Source: a bacterium (GTDB lineage: Bacteria > Patescibacteriota > Patescibacteriia > Patescibacteriales > GWC2-42-12). Taken from it: a stretch of DNA of 21,283 bases. Shown here piece by piece: positions 8,801 to 14,966 of this stretch; the stretch's first letter is position 1, and each line of letters opens with the position of its first letter. The DNA lies in assembly GCA_030655095.1 (NCBI GenBank), contig JAURWF010000054.1, positions 1-21,283 on the forward strand, read 5' to 3'. The position numbers and the translations under genes are program-made. The notes under the pieces were generated by a model. That model searched no databases. It saw nothing but the letters and a program-made list of their open reading frames with translations, and was not told the origin of the DNA.

Positions 8801-9765
8801 AGGGTTTACCAAGAGTGGAAGAAATTTTTGAAGTAAGAACTCCTAAAAGAAAAGCTTTTATTGCTGATGTGGCTGGTAGGGTAAAAATTGAGACAGCTCA
8901 AAAAACAATTGTCAGTGATTTAGGAGAAACAATTGTTTCTAATCCGCAGTCAAAAATCTTAAAAATTTATTTTGATGGAACAGAGTCTGATAAATATTTC
9001 TTTACTGATGCTATTAAAGAAATCGCGCTAGAAGATCAAAGTCTTTCTAAACATAAGAAAAAAGATGTTAAATTTTTTGTTAAAGATGGTCAGAAAGTAG
9101 CAAAAAATGCTGATTTATTTTCTATTGGCAAAAAGATTGTTAAAGCTAAAAGAGCTGGCGTTGTTGAGGTAGAAGCTAAATTAATTAAAATTACAGTAGC
9201 TACTGAAAAGTTTAAAGAATTTGTCGTGCCAAAGGGTTTTGGTATTTGGGTTAAGGATGGCGATATGGTTAATCCTGGAGATCAGCTTACTGAAGGTAGT
9301 TTTGATTTACAACAATTATTTAAATTGCGTGGTAAATTGGATACCCAAAAATATATTATAAAAGAGATTCAATCTGTTTATTCTTCTCAGGGACAGCCAT
9401 TAAATGATAAGCATATAGAAATAATTGCTAATCAAATGTTTTCTAGAATCTACGTTCAAGATGCTGGTGATACTGAGCTATTGTCAGGAGAAGTGGTTGA
9501 AAAAGCGATTTTTGATAAAACAAATAGTGAAATAAAAAAACAAAATAAAAAAGAAGCTCAAGGAGAGCAACTTTTATTAGGTATTACTAAATCGTCTTTA
9601 ACAACAAATAGTTTCTTATCAGCAGTCTCTTTTCAAGAAACAGCAAGAGTTTTAATTGAAGCAGCTGTAACAGGAAAAATAGACAGGCTGGAGAGCCTGA
9701 AAGAAAATGTCATTATAGGCAGGATAATCCCTGCAGGAACTGGGTTTGTGCCAAAAGAGGAATAA
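5815..9765 (+). CDS. rpoC: DNA-directed RNA polymerase subunit beta'
   Basis: The beta' subunit carries the catalytic magnesium site of RNA polymerase. The 1316-residue protein is complete. The first zinc site is C63, C65, C78 and C81 (CYCG...CDKC). NADFDGDQMAVH, with the three catalytic aspartates, starts at residue 535. The trigger-loop region runs from T827 (THGVRKGLSDTALRTANAGY). The second zinc site is C865, C937, C944 and C947. MRTFHTGGVAG begins near 981. Residues of about 155-235 form a lysine- and glutamate-rich coiled-coil stretch in the region where the clamp coiled coils lie. No Shine-Dalgarno is visible before the ATG, which sits in AT-rich DNA after the foldback element. A 71-codon gene starts 20 bases after the stop and probably shares the transcript. 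Confidence 0.99.
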   Translation: MLNPIETTDFDAIKLKLASPESILACSHGEVTKPETINYRTQKPEKDGLFCERIFGPSKDWECYCGKYKKIRYKGIICDKCGVEVTRSLVRRERMGHIKLEVPVSHIWFLRGTSSKIGLILDLPMQAMEKVIYFANFIVTEVNEELRQATIEQIKQEYKNKKKNIENDSIRQISEIKNKKGKLLNQDKNEVEIVEIIKKEIDASEEVKNSKLNELELAFNQAQSELKELTPLTIITESVYQNLSLKYGHIFSASIGAEAIRKLLAGIDLAKTIVELEKELIDAIDSKKERLVKRLKLLKSLNVNNIRPEWMVLTVVPVIPPDLRPMVPLDGGRFATSDLNDLYRRIINRNNRLRQLIDLHAPEVICRNEKRMLQEAVDALIDNSIRHGKTVVASTGQKRMLKSLADSLKGKQGRFRQNLLGKRTDYSGRSVIVVNPNLKLDQCGLPKRMAIELFKPFIISKLIKKEIVHNVRSASRFIEAGHDEVWDILEEIIKKAYVLLNRAPTLHRLGIQAFRPILIEGLAIQIHPLVCTAFNADFDGDQMAVHVPLTKEAVNEARDIMLASHNLLKPATGDPVVTPNQDIIWGAFYMTTEHIDQQIDEKTIKCFYSPVEAKLAYSLNKIKLQQSIKVKINGQGLIRTTVGKIIFNEILPSKLQYVNEVVGKGKIKSIIKNCLLFYGEERTVDLLDQLKNISFEYITKSGLSWGLEDLPDLKIEERFINEASKQAEEVQEQYNDGLLTDSERYSKIIELWTGVKERVTKVCSKGLPEDGPLYSMIESGARGSWAQLTQIIGMKGLVTSPSGEIMELPVKGNFKKGFSVLEYFIATHGVRKGLSDTALRTANAGYLTRRLVDVAQEMIVVKDDCGDKKGLLITKNESEEMSESVIRRISGRYLVKDLINSKGKVLVKAGELITEEIINKIGEEDIKEATVRSILSCKVNKGVCSKCYGYDLAYNKPVKIGTAVGVIAAQSIGEPGTQLTMRTFHTGGVAGSDITQGLPRVEEIFEVRTPKRKAFIADVAGRVKIETAQKTIVSDLGETIVSNPQSKILKIYFDGTESDKYFFTDAIKEIALEDQSLSKHKKKDVKFFVKDGQKVAKNADLFSIGKKIVKAKRAGVVEVEAKLIKITVATEKFKEFVVPKGFGIWVKDGDMVNPGDQLTEGSFDLQQLFKLRGKLDTQKYIIKEIQSVYSSQGQPLNDKHIEIIANQMFSRIYVQDAGDTELLSGEVVEKAIFDKTNSEIKKQNKKEAQGEQLLLGITKSSLTTNSFLSAVSFQETARVLIEAAVTGKIDRLESLKENVIIGRIIPAGTGFVPKEE

Positions 9766-9770
9766 AAAAA

Positions 9771-9779
9771 AGGAGGTGA
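9771..9779 (+). promoter_or_regulatory. Perfect Shine-Dalgarno sequence deciding a GTG start
   Basis: AGGAGGTGA is fully complementary to the usual 3' end of 16S rRNA and lies seven to nine bases before a GTG at 9786. It is the only clear full-length Shine-Dalgarno I see before any gene in this window, and it strongly supports the GTG as a real start. Confidence 0.85.
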
Positions 9780-9785
9780 AAAAAA

Positions 9786-10001
9786 GTGGAAAAGACTAAA
9801 GAAGAAATAAAAAAGATAAAAGAAGAAATAAAAGAAGCGGTAGAAGAAAAGTTCGGGACTTCTATTGCGAATCTCTTTCGCTTGTCGATTGAAGAAATGA
9901 CGAAAGTAAAAGAAAAAAAAGAGTGCGAAAAAAGACTCTCAAAATTTGTTGATTTTATTCTGTCTACGGCGGAACGAAATAGGCTAAAAAAGTTAAGATA
10001 A
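9786..10001 (+). CDS. Small charged helical protein of unknown function, downstream of rpoC
   Basis: I do not recognise this 71-residue protein. It is almost entirely lysine, glutamate and arginine with regularly spaced hydrophobic residues, predicting one or two amphipathic helices or a short coiled coil. It has no signal peptide, membrane segment or metal-binding motif; the single cysteine is in KECEKR. It starts with GTG after a perfect Shine-Dalgarno, 20 bases behind rpoC, and is closed by a strong terminator, so it is very likely co-transcribed with rpoC. The strong ribosome-binding site suggests high output or a ratio to beta' set at translation. A role tied to RNA polymerase or ribosomes would fit the position but is only a guess. 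The favourable start, the spacing and the terminator argue that the gene is real. Confidence 0.65.
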   Translation: MEKTKEEIKKIKEEIKEAVEEKFGTSIANLFRLSIEEMTKVKEKKECEKRLSKFVDFILSTAERNRLKKLR

Positions 10002-10012
10002 GTAAGAGAAGA

Positions 10013-10047
10013 GAGCATCTAATTTTTTTAGGTGCTCGTTCTTTTTT
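10013..10047 (+). terminator. Strong Rho-independent terminator ending the rpoB-rpoC group
   Basis: GAGCATCTAA pairs with TTAGGTGCTC over ten positions (one G-U), around a loop of five T, and is followed by GTTCTTTTTT. It sits 12 bases after the small gene. It also lies at the end of the convergent porB gene, but on that strand the tail is only moderately T-rich, so two-way action is uncertain. Confidence 0.9.
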
Positions 10048-10987
10048 AAAGATTATATTTTCTAATATTTTTATTAGCTATTTGTTGGATAAATTTTATT
10101 TGTTTTCTGCCAGTCTCGTTTTTAAAAAGATGATTAAATCTGCCTTGTTGTTTTAAATATGCTTCAACTGGTGTTTGAGGTTGATTAATTTTTTGTGAGC
10201 TAGTTAATACTCCGTCAGTATATTCAATTATTGGATAAAGACCTGTTTGGGTTGCTAATTTAGCTAGTTTTATTGTTTGGTTGGATTCAATTTTCCAACC
10301 AGGGATGCAGGGTACTAATATTTGTATATAGCTTGGGCCATTAATTTCTTTGGCCTTTTTTATTTTGGCAATAATATCTAATGGATAACCTATTGTAGTT
10401 TGCGCAACATATTTTAGATTATGAGCTAGCGCTATCGCAATCATATCTTTTTTAAATAAATGCGAACCAATGGCGTCAATTTCTGTTCCAATTCCTGCAG
10501 GAGTTGTCGTTGTGTTAGTTGCCCATTGTGTAGCAGAACTGGCTTGCGCGCCGGTATTCATATAACCTTCATTGTCATAACAAATATAAAGAATATTTTC
10601 GTTTCGTTCCCACATTCCACTTAATAAGCCAATTCCGATATCAAAAGTTGAGCCATCTCCACCCTGAGCTATTACTTTGACTTTCGACTTTTGACTTTCA
10701 ACTTTTGACTTGTAATTTAATGCTGCATGAATTCCAGACGCGACAGCCGGCGCGTTTTCAAACAAAGAATGAATCCATGGCATGCCCCATGAACTTTCAG
10801 GATATGGAGTCGTTGTTACTTCTAGACAACCAGTGGCGTTAGCGATTATTGTTTGTGGACCAAGTGTATCAGCGACTATTCTAGCAGCAATAATTTGTCC
10901 GCAACCAGCGCATGCCCGATGCCCAGGAGAAAGAAGTGAATTACTAACAGCAGAAGTTTTTGTGTTATTAATTTTTGTGTTATTCAT
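10046..10987 (-). CDS. porB: 2-oxoacid (pyruvate):ferredoxin oxidoreductase, beta subunit
   Basis: This subunit binds thiamine diphosphate and takes part in the ferredoxin-linked oxidative decarboxylation of a 2-oxoacid, usually pyruvate, to acyl-CoA. The 313-residue product has GHRACAGCG with C26 and C29, NATGC with C54 and PCIPGW with C227, the four cysteines expected to hold a 4Fe-4S cluster. The thiamine motif starts GGDGS at 109-113 and ends with DNEGYMNTG from 138. The match is to the PorB type rather than the larger single-chain enzyme. Residues 93-105 (KSKVESQKSKVKV) are encoded by five tandem 7-bp units placed just before the thiamine motif. The N-terminal residues are encoded by 15-bp tandem repeats, so the true start is unsure; the conserved part begins near residue 18. 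No alpha, gamma or ferredoxin-like subunit gene is adjacent. The neighbour upstream on the same strand, 51 bases away, is a DUF2283-like gene. Confidence 0.94.
   Translation of the reverse strand: MNNTKINNTKTSAVSNSLLSPGHRACAGCGQIIAARIVADTLGPQTIIANATGCLEVTTTPYPESSWGMPWIHSLFENAPAVASGIHAALNYKSKVESQKSKVKVIAQGGDGSTFDIGIGLLSGMWERNENILYICYDNEGYMNTGAQASSATQWATNTTTTPAGIGTEIDAIGSHLFKKDMIAIALAHNLKYVAQTTIGYPLDIIAKIKKAKEINGPSYIQILVPCIPGWKIESNQTIKLAKLATQTGLYPIIEYTDGVLTSSQKINQPQTPVEAYLKQQGRFNHLFKNETGRKQIKFIQQIANKNIRKYNL
10674..10711 (-). repeat. Heptamer tandem array inside porB
   Basis: Five consecutive 7-bp units of the form CTTTTGA on the plus strand (TCAAAAG on the coding strand), with one or two changes each, lie in the coding frame of porB and encode KSKVESQKSKVKV. 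The coding-strand unit is open in all three frames, while the opposite strand contains TGA. Confidence 0.85.
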
Positions 10988-11004
10988 TTAATTTTTGTGT
11001 TATT
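10955..11004. repeat. 15-bp tandem repeat at the 5' end of porB
   Basis: Three copies of a 15-base unit, AATTTTTGTGTTATT on the plus strand (the first begins AG), occupy 10955-10969, 10970-10984 and 10990-11004. The porB start codon lies between the second and third copies, so the first codons (MNNTKINNTKT) are repeat-derived. Confidence 0.85.
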
Positions 11005-11014
11005 AATTTTGAAA

Positions 11015-11106
11015 TTGTATTTGCAATTTTCAGTATTTTCAGTGCCCCTCAGAAACTGTCAGTGGTTCAGAGAGCCCTTCAGAAACTTTCAATGGTTCAG
11101 ATAATT
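11015..11106. repeat. Dispersed repeat R1, copy 1, with a 30-bp tandem duplication
   Basis: Two 30-base units lie at 11045-11074 and 11075-11104, each of the form CCCCTCAGAAACTTTCAGTG plus GTTCAGAKAR. The preceding part, GTATTTGCAATTTTCAGTAT and following bases, together with the first unit, matches 18701-18758 with only a few differences. On the minus strand each unit reads as the decapeptide LSEPLKVSEG or LSEPLTVSEG. Confidence 0.85.
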
Positions 11107-11284
11107 TTAATTTTTTAATTTTATCAAATTGTCCTACAAATTTAGATGCATTCAGTATTTCTATTAAAACAGGCTTTTTTGTTTTTGATAAATGAATAAT
11201 AAAATTACCAAGCTCAATAGCGTGGTCAATCGGGTCTTTGGCTAATTCCCAAGATATTAAATTGGCCTCAATATCGTAATTCAT
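11039..11284 (-). CDS. Small DUF2283-like protein with repeat-derived C-terminal tail
   Basis: The first 55 or so residues of this 81-residue protein resemble the DUF2283 family: an initial NYDIEANLISW (family: YDxEADxLYI), a central strand with GNFIIHLS, and the closing block VLIEILNASKF (family: GIEILDAS). The family has no firmly known function to my knowledge. The last 20 residues are the decapeptides LSEPLKVSEG and LSEPLTVSEG encoded by repeat R1; the natural end was probably near KKLKL. The stop is TGA and lies within the repeat. There is no signal peptide and no visible Shine-Dalgarno. The gene is 51 bases upstream of porB on the same strand and may share its transcript, which does not by itself link the functions. 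The family call rests on recall of the motif pattern. Confidence 0.6.
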   Translation of the reverse strand: MNYDIEANLISWELAKDPIDHAIELGNFIIHLSKTKKPVLIEILNASKFVGQFDKIKKLKLSEPLKVSEGLSEPLTVSEGH

Positions 11285-11311
11285 AAGAACTATTTGAGTT
11301 ATCTATTAGTA

Positions 11312-11341
11312 TTGATTTTTATTTTTTTAAAAATAAATCAA
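11312..11341. terminator. AT-only hairpin between the hydrolase and DUF2283-like genes
   Basis: TTGATTTTTATTTTT and AAAAATAAATCAA form an inverted repeat with one bulge. It lies after the minus-strand hydrolase gene and before the DUF2283-like gene and may reduce read-through. It has no GC pairs apart from one near the base, so it is a weak candidate. Confidence 0.3.
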
Positions 11342-11434
11342 CTTTTATCAAAGCTTTTTTATTGTAGCATTTTTATCAAAATTATCAAAAATATTTTTTA
11401 AATAATCGCTTGGAAGTTTTGAAGGATTATTAGA

Positions 11435-12331
11435 TTATGGTTTATTAAGAATAAATGTTGAAATTGTAGAAACAACATTTTTCCATTCATAATCGAGAGG
11501 AATCATATGACCTGAATTTTTAAGAATTAAAATATTTTTATATGGCGACGAGACTTGATTATAAAAATGTTCTGCTTCTTTGCCATCAACAATAAGATCA
11601 TTTTTTGATAAAATCATTAAAAATGGAATATTAATTTTTTTAGCTTTTCCTTTAACGTTATCTAAAAGATTAAACAGTTCTTTATATATTATTTTAGGTA
11701 TAAATCGATCAAATTGATGCTTTATTGTAGGATCATAAAGATCTAATGGAAGATAATTTTCAAATATTTTAGTAAAAAATAAACAATAATTTGCAATTTG
11801 ATACAATATTCGAGCAGGAATAAAAAAACTTTGACGACTAGAAACTTTAAGCAATGGAGCAATCAGAATTACGCCATCCACTTTTTGTGAATTATTTAAT
11901 AAATATTTAATTGTGGTTGCTCCTCCCAAGGAATGAGCAATAATCCAAACGCATTTATGTTTTTGTTTAAGCTGATAAATTTCTTGTTCTAATTTTTCAA
12001 CCCATTGTTTTGAATTTGTTTTGGAATATGCTGTCATTGGTAGAGCAAATCCTGGCAAACGCATTATTTTGCAAGTAAAGTTTGTTTCTGATAAAGCTAA
12101 AGCAAAATTACGATAAACAGCTGGTGAATCACCAAACCCATGAATTAATAATAATCCAATATCTCCATTTCCTACGCTAAATTCTTTGCATCCTTCACGA
12201 ATATCATCAGAATCTCGCTTGATATTTTTTTCCCATTTTTTCAACCGATATTTTACAATTCTTGAATAAATAAAATCACCGCAAATAATTATAATTACTA
12301 TTAAAAAAATAGTTAACATTAAAATTTTCAT
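11435..12331 (-). CDS. Membrane-anchored alpha/beta hydrolase (serine esterase or lipase-like)
   Basis: The 298-residue protein starts with a hydrophobic segment at residues 3-22 followed by positive charges (RIVKYRLKKWEK), a likely N-terminal membrane anchor. The hydrolase fold follows: the oxyanion-hole region HGFGDSP at 64-70, the nucleophile elbow AHSLGG with S134, the acid D245 in LSKNDLIVD, and H275 in NSGHMIPLD. All three catalytic residues are in the usual order and spacing. Residues of about 160-225 form the cap region. The closest families are the S33 aminopeptidase-like or monoacylglycerol lipase and carboxylesterase group; the substrate cannot be told. Which face of the membrane the catalytic domain occupies cannot be settled from sequence. 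The gene is followed by 150 bases before the DUF2283-like gene and has its own 587-base upstream gap, so it probably has its own promoter, which I could not place. No Shine-Dalgarno is visible. Confidence 0.82.
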   Translation of the reverse strand: MKILMLTIFLIVIIIICGDFIYSRIVKYRLKKWEKNIKRDSDDIREGCKEFSVGNGDIGLLLIHGFGDSPAVYRNFALALSETNFTCKIMRLPGFALPMTAYSKTNSKQWVEKLEQEIYQLKQKHKCVWIIAHSLGGATTIKYLLNNSQKVDGVILIAPLLKVSSRQSFFIPARILYQIANYCLFFTKIFENYLPLDLYDPTIKHQFDRFIPKIIYKELFNLLDNVKGKAKKINIPFLMILSKNDLIVDGKEAEHFYNQVSSPYKNILILKNSGHMIPLDYEWKNVVSTISTFILNKP

Positions 12332-12918
12332 AAAATTTTTTATACTTAAGGAGTGTACGAATATTTTAAAGAGAGATAAAAAGTATAACTTGGCGGTATT
12401 TTTTTGGATGAAGTTTGTGTTTGAATTCTATCTCAAAATTTAATTATTTTTTTGGTAAAAAAACACTTCATTAGAAGTTAAATAATTATTATTGAGTAAT
12501 TATAGCAAATTCTGATTTTTTTGAAAAGAATTGCGCATGTAAACTGTCTACTATTTTATTTTTGCCTTGTCGGCTCCATACTTTGCGTGGAGCCATAATG
12601 CAGATCGTCTTAATCCAGCAAAACTTTAATCAAAATATACTAGAATTAGACACACTTTTGTGTAGGGTCTCCGCTCTTTTATAAACGGTCCCATCTTAGC
12701 TGGTGCTTTCCAAGTAAACAATTCTGTTGTAAGATGAGTTAAGCAATATAAAATACGAAAGAAAATTAGTTCATACAATTTTTGATTGTAAATACCATTT
12801 TTGCTGGATAATAAATGAGGATGATAATTTTTAAGTAACAAGGTATTTTAAAAGCACCATTCATGGCGTATTCATTTTCCGTGTCCTAGCACGGAGTAGT
12901 TTTTAAAATAAAAAATTT
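12332..12918. other. Gene-free divergent region, 587 bases, with structured segments
   Basis: No convincing gene lies here. The stretch separates the minus-strand hydrolase from the plus-strand beta-propeller gene and should hold promoters for both, but I found no strong -35/-10 pair. The part from 12565 to 12740 is richer in GC than the rest. It contains the perfect hairpin at 12572-12594, a small ACAC-TTTT-GTGT hairpin near 12651, and CATCTTA (12692-12698) pairing with TAAGATG (12730-12736). Another hairpin, TCCGTG/CACGGA, is at 12878-12895. A 71-codon minus-strand reading frame (12626-12841) is open but not recognised. A structured RNA or a decayed element is possible. Confidence 0.4.
12572..12594. 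repeat. Perfect 7-bp hairpin in the gene-free region
   Basis: GGCTCCA (12572-12578) pairs with TGGAGCC (12588-12594) around a nine-base loop. No T run follows on either strand, so it is not a standard terminator. Its GC content stands out from the surroundings. Confidence 0.7.
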
Positions 12919-14934
12919 ATGCAAATTTTAAACAAACAAATTGACAAAAAAATTGGGGCAATTGTTGTTTTAATGATTTTTTTAATTATTGCTTTTCTGA
13001 TTTCTGTTTTTTTTGTTGTTCTAGGCAATAAAAATTTTAAAAATAAAGACTATAAATCTCCTGTTAGTGGGGTTATTTTTGAAACAGAAAAAATTAAAAA
13101 ATTTGTTTCAGAGGAAGAATTTAAAGATTATTTGCAAGCTTCAACAAATGAAACTGGAAATTATTATGGTGGAATTGGAAGTTTAAGAAAAGGAATACAA
13201 CCAACGGAAATGCTTTCAATGCCGATGGCATCACAAGATGCAAGTGAATCAAAAATAATGGCGCCAGAATCAATGGAAAGAGTTTCTGAAACAAATGTTC
13301 AAGTTTTGGGAATTGATGAGCCAGATATTGTTAAAACAAATGGCAAAGAAATTTACTTTTCTTCAGAAAATAATTATTGGCAAGACGAAGTATGGACAGA
13401 AGAAGAGCAAAGGCCATTAAGAATAGAAAATAAAACAAAAATAATTAATGCTTTTCCGCCATCTGATTTAGCTTCTATTTCTGGAATTGATAAAACAGGA
13501 ACTTTGCTTTTAGATAAAAATAATTTAATAATTTTTTCTGATCAAGAAATTTTTGGCTATGATGTTTCTGATCCAAAATTACCAAAAGAAAAATGGAATG
13601 TAAAATTAGAAAATAATGTTTCTATTGCTGATAGCCGACTTTATAAAGATAAAATATATTTAGTAACTAAAACTTGGATTGATCAATCACGACCTTGTCA
13701 AATGAAATTATTGACTGCCAATGAAATGCCTTTAGAAATTAAATGTATAGATATTTATCATCCAGTTTCGCCAGTTCCAGTTGATACAACTTTTGTCGCA
13801 ATGGTTTTAGATCCAATCACAGGAAAAATAGAAAAAAATATTTCTTTTGTTGGATCAACAGATTCCTCGGTAGTTTATATGTCAGAAAATGGAATTTATA
13901 TAACTTATTCTTATTCTGAAGGGATGATTAAAATGTTTTCTGGATTTATAAAAGAAAATCAAGATGTATTTCCAAATTTGATAAATGAAAAAATTGAAAA
14001 ATTAGAAAATTATGATATTAGTTCACAGGCTAAATTAGTGGAATTTCAGTCTATTTTTGAAAAATATCAAAGCTCTTTAAATAATGATGAAAGAATAAGA
14101 GTTGAAAATGAAATGACAAATAGAATGTCAAAATATTACAAAGATCATCAAAGAGAATTAGAAAAAACTGGAATAGTAAAAATAGATTTGGAAAAATTTG
14201 ATATAAAAGCCACAGGCAGTGTTCCTGGCTATCCTTTAAATCAATTTGCTTTAGATGAATATAAAAATAATTTAAGAATTGCGACAACTATTGGCGAAAG
14301 AGGTGGAATGGGATTTTTTGGAGGCGACAGAGAAACTGCCAATGATATTTATGTTTTAGATCAGGATTTAAAAATTCAAGGTTCAATTAAAAATCTAGGT
14401 TTAACAGAAAAAATTTATTCAGCTAGATTTATGGGAGACAGAGGTTATTTAGTCACTTTTAGACAAACAGATCCTTTTTATGTTTTGGATTTATCTGATC
14501 CTAAAAAACCAGAAATGAAAGGCGAATTAAAAATCCCGGGTTATTCTTCTTATTTGCATCCAATTTCTAATGATATAATTTTAGGCATTGGCAAAGAAAG
14601 TCAACAAGTAAAACTTTCTCTTTTTGATGTTGCTTCCCCAGAAAATCCAAAAGAAATTGATAAATATATTTTAGATGAATATTGGTCTGAGGCTTTAGAC
14701 AATCATCACGCTTTTTTATTAGATAAAAAACATAATATTTTCTTTTTGCCTGGCAATAAAGGTGGTTATATTTTTTCTTATGAAAATAATAAATTTAAAT
14801 TAGTAAAAGCTATTAGTCAAGTTTCAGCTAAAAGAGCATTGTTTATAAATGATTATTTATATATTATTGGCGATGATAAAATTACTGTTTTAGATGAAAT
14901 AAATTGGGAAAAAGTTAACGAACTAAGATTTTGA
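12919..14934 (+). CDS. Membrane-anchored beta-propeller domain protein
   Basis: The 671-residue protein has one N-terminal membrane segment at about residues 12-36 after a short charged start, so most of it should lie outside the membrane. The block TNVQVLGIDEPDIVKTNG at 125-142 is the signature of the secreted C-terminal beta-propeller family (Beta_propel; COG4880), where it reads NVQVxGVDEADIVKTDG. Repeated blade-like strands follow, such as IIFSDQEIFGYDVSDPKLP, GDRGYLVTFRQTDPFYVLDL and FFLPGNKGGYIFSY. A long charged helical insert at about 340-430 separates two groups of blades. The function of the family is unknown; binding or scaffold roles outside the cell are usual for propellers. There is no visible Shine-Dalgarno. 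The stop is TGA, which shows that UGA is not recoded here. The next gene, rarA, starts 32 bases later and is probably in the same transcript. Confidence 0.85.
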   Translation: MQILNKQIDKKIGAIVVLMIFLIIAFLISVFFVVLGNKNFKNKDYKSPVSGVIFETEKIKKFVSEEEFKDYLQASTNETGNYYGGIGSLRKGIQPTEMLSMPMASQDASESKIMAPESMERVSETNVQVLGIDEPDIVKTNGKEIYFSSENNYWQDEVWTEEEQRPLRIENKTKIINAFPPSDLASISGIDKTGTLLLDKNNLIIFSDQEIFGYDVSDPKLPKEKWNVKLENNVSIADSRLYKDKIYLVTKTWIDQSRPCQMKLLTANEMPLEIKCIDIYHPVSPVPVDTTFVAMVLDPITGKIEKNISFVGSTDSSVVYMSENGIYITYSYSEGMIKMFSGFIKENQDVFPNLINEKIEKLENYDISSQAKLVEFQSIFEKYQSSLNNDERIRVENEMTNRMSKYYKDHQRELEKTGIVKIDLEKFDIKATGSVPGYPLNQFALDEYKNNLRIATTIGERGGMGFFGGDRETANDIYVLDQDLKIQGSIKNLGLTEKIYSARFMGDRGYLVTFRQTDPFYVLDLSDPKKPEMKGELKIPGYSSYLHPISNDIILGIGKESQQVKLSLFDVASPENPKEIDKYILDEYWSEALDNHHAFLLDKKHNIFFLPGNKGGYIFSYENNKFKLVKAISQVSAKRALFINDYLYIIGDDKITVLDEINWEKVNELRF

Positions 14935-14966
14935 AATTAGAAGAATTTTTAAGGAAAAAATAATTT

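Noticed and set aside
10782..10991. Open frame on the plus strand opposite the start of porB.
   Set aside because: It is a shadow of the well supported porB coding sequence and shows no features of its own.
12540..12740. Search for tRNA, SRP RNA, RNase P RNA, tmRNA or 6S RNA in the gene-free region.
   Set aside because: None of the hallmark sequences that I know for these RNAs is present, and the pairings do not give a tRNA cloverleaf.
12626..12841. A 71-codon minus-strand reading frame containing ELFTWKAPAKMGPF, considered as a decayed transposase or small gene.
   Set aside because: No family recognised, no ribosome-binding site, and it overlaps the hairpin pairings of the gene-free region; kept only as part of that region.
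14051..14287. Minus-strand frame within the beta-propeller gene.
   Set aside because: It lies opposite the charged helical insert, whose codon bias produces an open frame rich in leucine and phenylalanine; no start signal or family match.
14932..14934. Possibility that UGA is recoded (as in some candidate phyla).
   Set aside because: UGA ends the beta-propeller gene at the expected place and also the DUF2283-like gene, and no in-frame UGA is needed inside any recognised gene.
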